A DNA stretch of 35,003 bases. It comes from a virus. The position numbers and the translations under genes are program-made. The DNA is taken from positions 1 to 35,003 of IMG/VR virus record IMGVR_UViG_3300027734_000181, one strand, 5' to 3'. Positions 24,903 through 30,604 of the stretch are shown in pieces (the first letter of the stretch is position 1; each line of letters opens with the position of its first letter). Under the pieces are notes generated by a model. That model worked only from the letters and a program-made list of their open reading frames with translations. It made no database searches and was not told the origin of the DNA.

Positions 24903-24938
24903 TCAAATATTATAAATGACTATGTAGTCAAGCGTCAA
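24903..24938 (-). promoter_or_regulatory. Promoter with palindromic operator for regulator gene
   Basis: On the minus strand, -35 TTGACG (24938-24933), an 18-base spacer and -10 TATAAT (24914-24909); expected start about 24902, the A of the ATG. The spacer holds a perfect 6-2-6 palindrome TGACTA-TG-TAGTCA (24917-24930, the two outer hexamers being reverse complements). A dimer bound there would block polymerase, fitting autoregulation or control by the second HTH protein. Bases 24939-24979 show no clear rightward promoter. Confidence 0.8.
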
Positions 24939-24979
24939 TATTCTTCTTTTTGTCATCTTTTTATGTGTTAATCCACTAC

Positions 24980-25351
24980 ATGAAGAATGTGCCAGATATT
25001 GATCAGGCGAAAGAGTTTCACGGCTACCTGATGAAGTGGCAGGAAATATTATCTTTGGGCGATTGGCGCATAGAGAGAGTTAATAAGATCGCCAAGGACG
25101 CAATGGCGTCAGTTGAGTTTGATCCACCAGCAAGGCTTGCGAGCTACAGGCTGGGGTCATTTGGCGGTGAAGAGATAAACAGCGCCAGCCTTGAGATGAC
25201 GGCGCTGCATGAGTGTTTGCACATCCTTTTACATGATCTTGTTGAGACAACGGCAGACAGGAATTCGACAGAAGAACAGCGAGAAATGGCCGAACACAGG
25301 GTTATCAATTTGCTTGAAAAACTTTTATTGAAAGACCATCATGGGCGGTAA
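24980..25351 (+). CDS. Small HExxH metallopeptidase-like protein
   Basis: A 123-residue protein with a zincin motif: L-H77-E78-C-L-H81-I-L-L-H85-D86, giving HExxH with a third His and an Asp in a short spacing. The N-terminal half contains a W-x-I-x2-V segment (GDWRIERVNK). I start it at ATG 24980, not the TTG at 24950, because the extension is AT-rich and lies in the upstream control region. Small phage proteins with this motif are often listed as putative metallopeptidases; the target is unknown, and the motif alone does not prove activity. The stop region overlaps the next gene by 11 bases. Confidence 0.78.
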   Translation: MKNVPDIDQAKEFHGYLMKWQEILSLGDWRIERVNKIAKDAMASVEFDPPARLASYRLGSFGGEEINSASLEMTALHECLHILLHDLVETTADRNSTEEQREMAEHRVINLLEKLLLKDHHGR

Positions 25352-26300
25352 AGCAGTTTATAGCGATCAAGAATTCATCGAGCTTTGGAATACTTACGAG
25401 TCAGGCAAGGCAATGGCAAAAGCCATAGGCATGGACTTGCGTAATATTCTGAGGCGCAAAAGCAATTTAGAAGCTAAGTATGGGCAGCAGCTCAAATCAA
25501 AAAACAATAAAGCTCAGACAATTACAAACAATTCAGCAAGAAAAGAATTGGGGATTGAGAATGGCGTTGTTATTGTTTTTAGTGATGCTCACTTCTGGCC
25601 TGGCATCCACACGACAGCGTACAAGGGACTTCTTTGGGCGATTAAAGAGTTTCAGCCAAAGGCTGTTATTGCCAATGGAGATGTATTTGATGGCGCTTCT
25701 ATCTCTCGCTATCCTCGCATTGGATGGGATTCAACGCCATCAGTAATCCAAGAGCTGAAAGCCTGCGAGATTGCTTTAGGTGAGATTGATGATACTGCCA
25801 AGAAAGCACGACACAATGTCAAGCTGGTGTGGACATTGGGAAACCATGATGCACGTTTTGAAAACCGACTCGCCTGCAATGCGCCGCAATATGAATTTGT
25901 AAAAGGCTTTTCGCTGAAAGACCACTTCCCGACATGGGAGCCATGCTGGAGCTGCTGGCCTACAGAGAATGTAACTGTCAAGCACCGCTGGAAAGGCGGT
26001 GTACACGCTACACACAACAATACTGTTAACGCTGGGGTCACAATCGTCACAGGCCATCTGCACAGCCTTAAGGTGACACCATTTGCTGACTACAACGGCA
26101 ACCGATTTGGCGTTGATACAGGCACTCTGGCAGAGACTGATGGACCTCAATTCATGAACTATCTAGAAGACTCGCCAACCAACTGGCGGTCAGGCTTTGC
26201 GGTACTTACGTTTCATGAGGGCAAGTTGCTATGGCCAGAACTAGTCCACAAGTGGGATGAGGGAAAGATTGAGTTTCGCGGGAAAGTTTACGATGTCTAG
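25341..26300 (+). CDS. Calcineurin-like metallophosphoesterase with N-terminal HTH
   Basis: A 319-residue protein. The first 50 residues contain a helix-turn-helix-like part (EFIELWNTYESGKAMAKAIG). The rest has all metallophosphoesterase signatures: FSDAHFWPG (D82-x-H84), NGDVFDG (113-117), LGNHDARFE (GNHD 167-170), VHATH (H222) and TGHLHS (238-241). The family uses two metal ions to cut phosphoesters in nucleic acids or nucleotides. The gene stands alone with the peptidase-like gene between two minus-strand groups, so it is probably an early gene. The substrate is not clear. Confidence 0.88.
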   Translation: MGGKAVYSDQEFIELWNTYESGKAMAKAIGMDLRNILRRKSNLEAKYGQQLKSKNNKAQTITNNSARKELGIENGVVIVFSDAHFWPGIHTTAYKGLLWAIKEFQPKAVIANGDVFDGASISRYPRIGWDSTPSVIQELKACEIALGEIDDTAKKARHNVKLVWTLGNHDARFENRLACNAPQYEFVKGFSLKDHFPTWEPCWSCWPTENVTVKHRWKGGVHATHNNTVNAGVTIVTGHLHSLKVTPFADYNGNRFGVDTGTLAETDGPQFMNYLEDSPTNWRSGFAVLTFHEGKLLWPELVHKWDEGKIEFRGKVYDV

Positions 26301-26436
26301 CTGGCTAATTGCGCTTGTTGGACTTATATATCTAGGAATTGGCATAGATCAGATAAATAAAGGCCAATTTTGGATGGGCATTACATTCATAGGTTATTCA
26401 TTTAGCAATGTTGGCCTGTACATGATGGCCAAATAA
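26293..26436 (+). CDS. Small two-helix membrane protein
   Basis: A 47-residue protein (MSSWLIALVGLIYLGIGIDQ, then INKGQFWMGITFIGYSFSN and VGLYMMAK). Two hydrophobic helices are separated by a short polar turn with NKGQ. The ATG lies within the last codons of the phosphoesterase gene, 8 bases overlapping, with GGGAAAG upstream. I recall comparable short membrane proteins in phage genomes. A host-membrane target seems likely; no specific function can be given. The stop is next to the terminator stem that serves the opposite strand. Confidence 0.7.
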   Translation: MSSWLIALVGLIYLGIGIDQINKGQFWMGITFIGYSFSNVGLYMMAK

Positions 26437-26459
26437 AAAAGGGGGTGATTAGCCCCCTT
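26435..26459 (-). terminator. Intrinsic terminator for leftward acidic-protein gene
   Basis: A 7-base-pair stem AAGGGGG / CCCCCTT (26439-26445 with 26453-26459) with loop TGATTAG. Read leftward, it is followed by a run of six T (complement of 26435-26440). It lies a few bases past the stop of the acidic gene and also just after the stop of the rightward membrane protein, so it separates the convergent units. It lacks a T run in the rightward direction. Confidence 0.85.
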
Positions 26460-26464
26460 ACCTA

Positions 26465-26752
26465 TCACTCAATGCGTTCCCACACTGTCCCGTCTTCAGC
26501 GTAGTACCAGTCACCGATTTCGTACTCTTCATCTTCTTCAACTTCTTCAATTTCGTAGTCTTCAACTTCTTCATCGCACTGGTTGAATTCGTACTCCTCT
26601 GTTACGTCATAGTCAACGCACCATCCATGGTCTTTTTGGAATTCGATAAATTCTTGGATTATTGCGATCTTGTCAAAGTCATTTGTTTCAATGGTCACTT
26701 TTTCAGTTGATGACCAGTCATACTCGCCAACTTCAATTTCAATTTTGTACAT
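26465..26752 (-). CDS. Extremely acidic small protein (possible DNA mimic)
   Basis: A 95-residue protein beginning MYKIEIEVGEYDWSSTEK. I count 24 Glu and 11 Asp against 4 Lys and 1 Arg, so net charge is near -30. The acid residues are spread along the chain and peak in EEVEDYEIEEVEEDEEYEIG, with many aromatics between them. This charge and size recall DNA mimics such as Ocr, but no homology is claimed. The start at 26752 is set by AAAGGAG 9 bases upstream; the longer frame covers the promoter. The gene has its own promoter and its own terminator. Confidence 0.8.
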   Translation of the reverse strand: MYKIEIEVGEYDWSSTEKVTIETNDFDKIAIIQEFIEFQKDHGWCVDYDVTEEYEFNQCDEEVEDYEIEEVEEDEEYEIGDWYYAEDGTVWERIE

Positions 26753-26760
26753 ATTAAAAG

Positions 26761-26812
26761 CTCCTTTAATGGCACGATTGCCAATTAAAATCCTATCGCC
26801 AAATTGTGACAA
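26761..26812 (-). promoter_or_regulatory. Promoter, operator-like palindrome and RBS of acidic gene
   Basis: On the minus strand, -35 TTGTCA (26812-26807), a 17-base spacer and -10 TTTAAT (26789-26784), each one base from consensus; expected start near 26777. A perfect 5-4-5 palindrome TGGCA-CGAT-TGCCA (26770-26783) lies over the start site and could be an operator or an mRNA 5' hairpin. AAAGGAG (26767-26761) is the ribosome site. Confidence 0.8.
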
Positions 26813-26818
26813 GTGCAA

Positions 26819-27007
26819 TTATGAATTTTGCTTGCTAGGCTTGGCGTGAGAGTAAACAGTTACTTGCTGCTTAGACTCAAGTCCTATCTTGGCCTGCGCT
26901 GCCTGTCCCCATGCTCTACCTTGCGCTATTTGGCGCATTTCCTTATCTCTTGTCCAGATTGATGGTGTGCCGTCACGCCAGTCGAATGCGTTCTTCTTAT
27001 CATTCAT
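26819..27007 (-). CDS. Small early protein of unknown function
   Basis: A 62-residue basic protein (MNDKKNAFDWRDGTPSIWTR...). The ATG overlaps the stop of the upstream gene (ATGA), and AAGGTG is found about 14 bases before it, so translation probably depends on coupling. Segments DWRDGTPSIWTRDKEMRQIA and GRAWGQAAQAKIGLE are amphipathic. It is the last member of the overlapping chain of small leftward genes before the separately promoted acidic gene. No known motif is seen. Confidence 0.68.
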   Translation of the reverse strand: MNDKKNAFDWRDGTPSIWTRDKEMRQIAQGRAWGQAAQAKIGLESKQQVTVYSHAKPSKQNS

Positions 27008-27162
27008 TTGTTATTCACCTTAATCTCTTTCTGAATGCCTGCACTCATTTGCAGGAACATCCGCATCCACTTGATACCGCCAAGCCTTACATACTCAGCG
27101 TATTCTGATTGGGTGAGGCGCAGCGTGATAGCGCGACCCAGCTCTGTCTTCTCTTTCATCAT
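27004..27162 (-). CDS. Small RHH-like early protein
   Basis: A 52-residue protein: MMKEKTELGRAITLRLTQSE, then YAEYVRLGGIKWMRMFLQMS and a short Lys-rich tail. The beta strand AITLRLTQSEYAEYVRLGG followed by two helices resembles a ribbon-helix-helix DNA-binding fold, which would suit a small phage repressor, but the call rests on this pattern only. A ribosome site GAGG precedes the start at 27162; the start overlaps the stop of the membrane micro-protein upstream, and the stop overlaps the next ATG. Confidence 0.65.
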   Translation of the reverse strand: MMKEKTELGRAITLRLTQSEYAEYVRLGGIKWMRMFLQMSAGIQKEIKVNNK

Positions 27163-27266
27163 TCAACCTCAAAATTTAAAAGTACCCACACAAAGCAAAA
27201 CAACGTGATGATCATCACTGCCATGCCAAACAAAGCCATCAAGAAAAAAATTATTGCGGTTTGCAT
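27159..27266 (-). CDS. Single-helix membrane micro-protein
   Basis: A 35-residue protein, MQTAIIFFLMALFGMAVMII continuing TLFCFVWVLLNFEVE, which is almost entirely one membrane helix with a short acidic end. Its start lies within the end of the upstream gene (16-base overlap), and its stop overlaps the next start. Its place in the overlapping chain is the main support. It may act on the host membrane, for example in superinfection exclusion, but that is a guess. Confidence 0.6.
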   Translation of the reverse strand: MQTAIIFFLMALFGMAVMIITLFCFVWVLLNFEVE

Positions 27267-27361
27267 GGCTTGGCCTCACTTGGTGGTGTCCAGCCAAAGC
27301 GCCGCCAAGTGGCCTGCACATCAACAGGCTTGGGGGGTGGTGGTGTAGGTATTGGATTCAT
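27251..27361 (-). CDS. Pro-rich micro-protein
   Basis: A 36-residue protein: MNPIPTPPPPKPVDVQATWR followed by RFGWTPPSEAKPCKPQ. The Pro-rich start and the VQATWRRFGW-TPPSE pattern I recall as a recurrent short phage reading frame of unknown role. The ATG overlaps the stop of the coiled-coil gene upstream (ATGA), and the end overlaps the membrane micro-protein by 16 bases. Confidence 0.62.
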   Translation of the reverse strand: MNPIPTPPPPKPVDVQATWRRFGWTPPSEAKPCKPQ

Positions 27362-27627
27362 TTTTGCACCGCCAGTAGTTCCATCTCCGCGTCTTTAAGG
27401 CGGTCCTTAATGCACTTCATTTCGTAGTCGAGCTGATCGAGCTGGCGCTGCATACGCTCGCGCTGAAATGACTCGCCATGCGTCCAGCCAAGCACAGTGC
27501 CGCTAGTGATGGTCTTGCGGATGAGCTGTTCAACTTCATGTACGGCCATCAAGCGAATGCCTTGCTTGTTCGATGACATGAAGCGTTGCACCTCGGCGTC
27601 TATTTCGTCTTGCATTTTCTTAGACAT
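27358..27627 (-). CDS. Small coiled-coil early protein
   Basis: An 89-residue protein, starting MSKKMQDEIDAEVQRFMSSN at 27627, where AAGGAG stands 6 bases upstream; the longer frame lacks such a site. The C-terminal 45 residues (from about 44, QRERMQRQLDQLDYEMKCIK, continuing to LLAVQK) form a clear coiled coil, so the protein probably oligomerises. MAVHEVEQLIRKTITSGTVLG lies in between. No known family is recognised. Confidence 0.75.
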   Translation of the reverse strand: MSKKMQDEIDAEVQRFMSSNKQGIRLMAVHEVEQLIRKTITSGTVLGWTHGESFQRERMQRQLDQLDYEMKCIKDRLKDAEMELLAVQK

Positions 27628-27886
27628 GAGTATCTCCTTGGGGTTGAGGGTTTGACCAGGCATGAACTAACAGCGTGGCGTTGTAGGGGATCGGTGTGAT
27701 GGTAGACACAAACAGGCCCTTACCGCGCTGCTTGCGTCCCCATGCGTCTGTGGCATTGACATTCTTGATGTCACCGCGCTTGACGGCAGCGTAGACCTTG
27801 ACGCGCTCAAAGCCGCCATCCTCCAGCTCGGCCATGCTGCGCGGTTCTTGGCAGAAGTCTTGAAGGTCGGTCAAGACGACCACCAT
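27620..27886 (-). CDS. Small early protein of unknown function
   Basis: An 88-residue protein (MVVVLTDLQDFCQEPRSMAE...). The central part, SMAELEDGGFERVKVYAAVK followed by RGDIKNVNATDAWGRKQRGK, has the spacing of a small winged-helix domain (helix, helix, then a beta strand pair), but this is tentative. The stop overlaps the start region of the coiled-coil gene by 8 bases and its start overlaps the membrane protein gene upstream by 16 bases. A role in early host takeover is only an inference from position. Confidence 0.7.
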   Translation of the reverse strand: MVVVLTDLQDFCQEPRSMAELEDGGFERVKVYAAVKRGDIKNVNATDAWGRKQRGKGLFVSTITPIPYNATLLVHAWSNPQPQGDTHV

Positions 27887-28008
27887 GCGGCCAGTAACAG
27901 GGCAAAGCCAACGCCAATAGCGATGGCGGTGAGGAAGTCAAGGGCAGAGTCAGCGCGGCGGTCTAAGCGCCTTGCTTGCTCAATGTAGGGGTGCTGGGTG
28001 TGGTTCAT
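27871..28008 (-). CDS. Single-helix membrane micro-protein
   Basis: A 45-residue protein, MNHTQHPYIEQARRLDRRAD followed by a membrane helix (SALDFLTAIAIGVGFALLLA) and AWWSS. The N-terminal part is polar with an RRLDRR motif. AAGGAGACACCTCAA before the ATG is a strong ribosome site. The end overlaps the next gene by 16 bases. Second member of the leftward operon; the role is unknown. Confidence 0.68.
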   Translation of the reverse strand: MNHTQHPYIEQARRLDRRADSALDFLTAIAIGVGFALLLAAWWSS

Positions 28009-28029
28009 TTGAGGTGTCTCCTTAAAGGT

Positions 28030-28045
28030 GGAGGCCGAAGCCTCC
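28030..28045 (-). promoter_or_regulatory. UUCG-loop mRNA hairpin between early genes
   Basis: Read leftward, GGAGGC-TTCG-GCCTCC forms a perfect 6-base-pair stem closed by a C(UUCG)G tetraloop, one of the most stable RNA hairpins. It lies in the 44-base gap between the first and second genes of the leftward operon and is not followed by a T run. It could protect the upstream mRNA, block exonucleases or mark a processing site. Confidence 0.65.
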
Positions 28046-28052
28046 TGGTTAT

Positions 28053-28325
28053 TTACTTGCGCTCTACTGTTCCGACCAATTCGCCATCCATGATCAAAAA
28101 CAAAATGTGTTTTGCAATGTTGAGTGTTTGGCGGCTGCGGTTTTGTGCGCCACCAGCAATCAATTCTTGAGCATCTGACATCAGGCCAGCTACAACCATA
28201 TTTGCGCCTGTAAATTGATATGTGATGGATTCTTTGACCGATTCCACATAAGCATCAATATCAGCGACTCCATACATATTGATGTTGCGTTCTTCTTGGG
28301 CGGTTGTTTGTGTTGCGTTTGTCAT
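28053..28325 (-). CDS. First gene of leftward early operon, unknown function
   Basis: A 90-residue protein (MTNATQTTAQEERNINMYGV...). I start it at 28325, where AAGGAG stands 9 bases upstream. It contains DIDAYVESVKESITYQFTGA, a hydrophobic NMVVAGLMSDAQELIAGGA segment and QTLNIAKHILFLIMDGELVG. It has no recognised motif. Being nearest to the strong leftward promoter and followed by a stable hairpin, it is probably the most expressed early leftward protein. Confidence 0.75.
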   Translation of the reverse strand: MTNATQTTAQEERNINMYGVADIDAYVESVKESITYQFTGANMVVAGLMSDAQELIAGGAQNRSRQTLNIAKHILFLIMDGELVGTVERK

Positions 28326-28355
28326 TTGAAAATCTCCTTGGGGTTGCGTTGTTGA

Positions 28356-28390
28356 TGGAAGAATCATAACAAAATTGACGAACTCATCAA
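28356..28390 (-). promoter_or_regulatory. Leftward early promoter with overlapping operator
   Basis: On the minus strand, -35 TTGATG (28390-28385), a 16-base spacer and -10 TATGAT (28368-28363, five of six consensus bases); start near 28356, about 30 bases before the first gene. An imperfect palindrome TGACGA-AC-TCATCA (28376-28389) overlaps the -35. It has the same 6-2-6 geometry and a similar half-site as the perfect palindrome at 24917-24930, so one repressor may bind both. Confidence 0.75.
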
Positions 28391-28410
28391 CAACTATTTA
28401 TTAGACCTTA

Positions 28411-28504
28411 CAAACTAGTCAACTATTACTGCTGTAAACTCAGCATTGGCGGTTTTACTGCCAGTTGCCTTTGGGGGGTCAGCGTGAGTTGATCCCCTTT
28501 TTTT
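28411..28504 (+). ncRNA. Candidate small RNA or untranslated leader RNA
   Basis: A possible rightward promoter, TTGACG (28375-28380) with an 18-base spacer and TATTAG (28399-28404), would start RNA near 28411. The stretch has no reading frame. It holds an imperfect hairpin around 28427-28466 (including GGCGG-TTTTA-CTGCC) and ends in the terminator at 28473-28504. A transcript of about 95 nt is predicted between the two divergent early units. This is inferred from signals only; no known RNA family is recognised. Confidence 0.4.
28473..28504 (+). terminator. Rightward intrinsic terminator in control region
   Basis: GGGGGTCA (28474-28481) pairs with TGATCCCC (28490-28497), 8 pairs with one G-T wobble and loop GCGTGAGT, followed by seven T (28498-28504). 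It faces right and lies before, not after, the -35 of the HTH gene. It therefore ends either read-through or a separate short RNA. Confidence 0.82.
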
Positions 28505-28513
28505 CTCTTACAC

Positions 28514-28550
28514 TTGACGCTTTCCACAAATTGAGGTTAACATACTTCAC
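28514..28550 (+). promoter_or_regulatory. Promoter of HTH regulator gene (leaderless)
   Basis: -35 TTGACG (28514-28519), an 18-base spacer and -10 TAACAT (28538-28543); the expected start is at about 28550, one base from the ATG at 28551. The block TTGACGCTT is identical to that before the winged-helix gene (24938-24930) and in the region at 33395-33403. There is no ribosome site at a useful distance. Confidence 0.72.
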
Positions 28551-28790
28551 ATGAAAACGATTTCACAAGAAGCACTCCATGCCATACGGCACAAAGTCGA
28601 ATGCGCCGGCTACAAGATGAGCGATGTCTGCCGCGTAGCGGAGATTGATCAGGCGCAGGTATCCCGCTGGATGAGTGGGACCACAGAGCCATTGTATGGA
28701 TCAGTAATGCGCTTGGATCAGGCTGCTGACGCTTTGGTATCAGCTCGCCTCACAGTCCTAAACAAGGCCATGGAGGACGCCGTCAAATGA
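28551..28790 (+). CDS. Cro/CI-like helix-turn-helix regulator
   Basis: A 79-residue DNA-binding protein. The HTH lies at about residues 22-45: KMSDVCRVAEIDQAQVSRWM followed by SGTTEP, with the usual Ser-Arg-Trp in the recognition helix. The length fits a Cro-type repressor. It is first in the rightward early operon and is probably translated from a leaderless or nearly leaderless mRNA. The stop overlaps the resolvase start (ATGA). It may counteract the winged-helix regulator, by analogy with Cro/CI, but direction and targets are not known. Confidence 0.85.
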   Translation: MKTISQEALHAIRHKVECAGYKMSDVCRVAEIDQAQVSRWMSGTTEPLYGSVMRLDQAADALVSARLTVLNKAMEDAVK

Positions 28791-29272
28791 GTACATTCAA
28801 ACCGCGCCGCATCATTGGCATTGACGTTGGCTTGTCAGGCGCAATTGCAATGATGCAGGGTGAGACTCTGACAGGCATTTTCGATATGCCCACAGTCTCG
28901 CTGATACGCAACGGCAAAGCCAAGCGCCAGATCAGCATCCCCGAATTGATCACCATCCTCAATGACTTCAAGCCAGACGAGGCGTACATAGAAAAAGTGG
29001 CAGCCCGAAGTGGGCAGGGCGTCACCAGCGTTTTTAGCTTTGGCCGCAGCCTTGGCGCGATTGAGGGTGTCATTGCAGCGAGATCCATCAAGTCCACTCT
29101 GATCACGCCACAGACATGGCAAAAGGCGATGGGGGTGACAGGTGGTAAGGACGGCGCAAGGGCGCGTGCCATGGAGCTGTTTCCATACAACGTGGACTAC
29201 TTCAAACGAAAGAAAGATGATGGCCGAGCAGATGCGGCGCTCATTGCTTGTTGGGGGTTGCGTCATGGATGA
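28787..29272 (+). CDS. RuvC-like Holliday junction resolvase
   Basis: A 161-residue RNase H-fold endonuclease that resolves branched DNA. It has the expected acidic residues: D13 in IIGIDVGLSG, E69 in AYIEKVAARSGQG, and D145/D149 in KDDGRADAALIA. The TPQTWQKAMG segment is typical of the family. In phages such enzymes debranch DNA before packaging and process recombination intermediates. It overlaps the HTH gene by 4 bases and the next small gene by 8. Confidence 0.92.
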   Translation: MSTFKPRRIIGIDVGLSGAIAMMQGETLTGIFDMPTVSLIRNGKAKRQISIPELITILNDFKPDEAYIEKVAARSGQGVTSVFSFGRSLGAIEGVIAARSIKSTLITPQTWQKAMGVTGGKDGARARAMELFPYNVDYFKRKKDDGRADAALIACWGLRHG

Positions 29273-29465
29273 CAAAGAACGAAACACATTGAGAGAACAC
29301 ATTGTTTGGCTTGGCTCGCAGCTTGAGTACCAGCGCCAAATCAACAAAGCAAATACAGAATTCCTTAAACGCTTGGTGCATCCCGAGGACTTGGGATTCT
29401 CGGTAAGCAATGAAGTTCGACAAATTGCTTACTCATTACTGATTAACAACCAAACAGAAAAATGA
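29265..29465 (+). CDS. Small charged early protein
   Basis: A 66-residue protein (MDDKERNTLREHIVWLGSQL...). I start it at ATG 29265, which overlaps the end of the resolvase gene; a longer frame exists but lies wholly inside that gene. It is mainly helical, with ANTEFLKRLVHPEDLGFSVS in the middle. The stop overlaps the nuclease start (ATGA). The function is unknown; its place suggests a role in replication or recombination. Confidence 0.65.
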   Translation: MDDKERNTLREHIVWLGSQLEYQRQINKANTEFLKRLVHPEDLGFSVSNEVRQIAYSLLINNQTEK

Positions 29466-30568
29466 AAAACCAACCCTTAAAACTCAGGCCGTCATCCGCA
29501 TCACGTTGGATCGCCTGCCCTGCCAGCGCCAGACTGTCAACGCTTGTGCCTTACCAAGAAAGTGGGGAGGCCGCCAAGATTGGTACTGCCATTCACGCGC
29601 TGGCCGAGACTTGCTTTCAGCTCGACACCGACCCCATGAAGTTTGTCGGCCAAGTGGTGGAGGGCATTACCATGACTGAGGAGAATTGCTCCTTTGCCTT
29701 GGAACACTTGCAGGCAATATGGGCGATTCAAGATGAGCTTGGCCATGTCAAGGTGGAGCAGCTCTTTAAGCTCTACCAAACGCCACAGTTCTCGCTACAA
29801 GGCACTGCCGATGTGGTGGGCATATCTCAGGACAAGCTGATTATTGCTGACCTTAAAACAGGCCGTGGCTACGTTGACGCTGACTCAGAGCAGATGAAGA
29901 TATACGCGCTTGGTGCGTTATTGCATCACAGCCAAAAGCCCAAAGAAGTCGAGTTCCAAATCATCCAACCCCATCACGGCGAGAAGCGCATTCACCGCAT
30001 GAGCGTGGATGAGCTGGGCGTGTGGGAGACAGAAGTGCTACTGCCTGCGATCAATGACGCTGTCAGCGATGCACCGCGCTACAACCCATCAGAATCAGCC
30101 TGCCAGTGGTGTCCAGCCAAGCACATTTGCTCTGCACAGAAAGAGCAGTTCGACATTGTGGCGGCGCAACCTGACATTACCATCATGTCCAAAGAGGACA
30201 TCAAAGAGGTGATGCTGGCGCTCACGCCTGCACAGATCAGCGCCATATTGGACCGCGCACCGATGGTAGAGAAGTTCATTGAGGCGGTAAAGGATCACGC
30301 CACAAAGCAGATGGAGGGTGGTGTAGTGCTACTAGGCTGGCAACTCCAACCTAAACGCGCATCGCGCAAATGGATTGATTCAACAGCAGCGCGTCAGGCA
30401 CTAACTGACGCAGGACTTACAGACTCTCAGATATTTGAGACTGAACTAATTTCTCCTACGGCGGCAGAGAAACTGCTGCCAAAGGAACAAAGAGTTATCT
30501 TGGACGCATTGACGGCCAAGGTATCAAGTGGACTCACCCTTGCGAGAGATCGCAGTCTGAGTCAATAA
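29462..30568 (+). CDS. Cas4/RecB-like nuclease with Fe-S cluster (DUF2800 type)
   Basis: A 368-residue nuclease of the PD-(D/E)XK class. Core motifs are GTAIHALAE (H45), GTADVVG (D117) and IIADLKTGRG (D130, K132) with QMKIYALGA as the motif-IV helix. Cysteines C19 near the N-terminus and C214, C217, C223 (CQWCPAKHIC) fit the 4Fe-4S cluster of Cas4 and AddB-type enzymes. I recall phage versions labelled DUF2800. It probably resects DNA ends during replication or recombination. No Cas1/Cas2 or array is near, so no CRISPR role is implied. Its C-terminal part (from about 290) adds an extra domain. Confidence 0.9.
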   Translation: MKNQPLKLRPSSASRWIACPASARLSTLVPYQESGEAAKIGTAIHALAETCFQLDTDPMKFVGQVVEGITMTEENCSFALEHLQAIWAIQDELGHVKVEQLFKLYQTPQFSLQGTADVVGISQDKLIIADLKTGRGYVDADSEQMKIYALGALLHHSQKPKEVEFQIIQPHHGEKRIHRMSVDELGVWETEVLLPAINDAVSDAPRYNPSESACQWCPAKHICSAQKEQFDIVAAQPDITIMSKEDIKEVMLALTPAQISAILDRAPMVEKFIEAVKDHATKQMEGGVVLLGWQLQPKRASRKWIDSTAARQALTDAGLTDSQIFETELISPTAAEKLLPKEQRVILDALTAKVSSGLTLARDRSLSQ

Positions 30569-30604
30569 TGCAACCCCTGTAACTTTTGAAAGCGAAAACG
30601 CAAA

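Noticed and set aside
24950-24979. TTG start giving a 10-residue longer metallopeptidase-like protein
   Set aside because: The extension falls in the AT-rich control region; the ATG at 24980 is simpler and keeps the whole domain.
26911-27348. Two plus-strand open frames of 65 and 79 codons
   Set aside because: They oppose a chain of tightly coupled minus-strand genes with ribosome sites and have none themselves.
29462-30568. CRISPR-related function for the Cas4-like gene
   Set aside because: No repeat array, Cas1 or Cas2 is present, and such nucleases are common in phage recombination modules.
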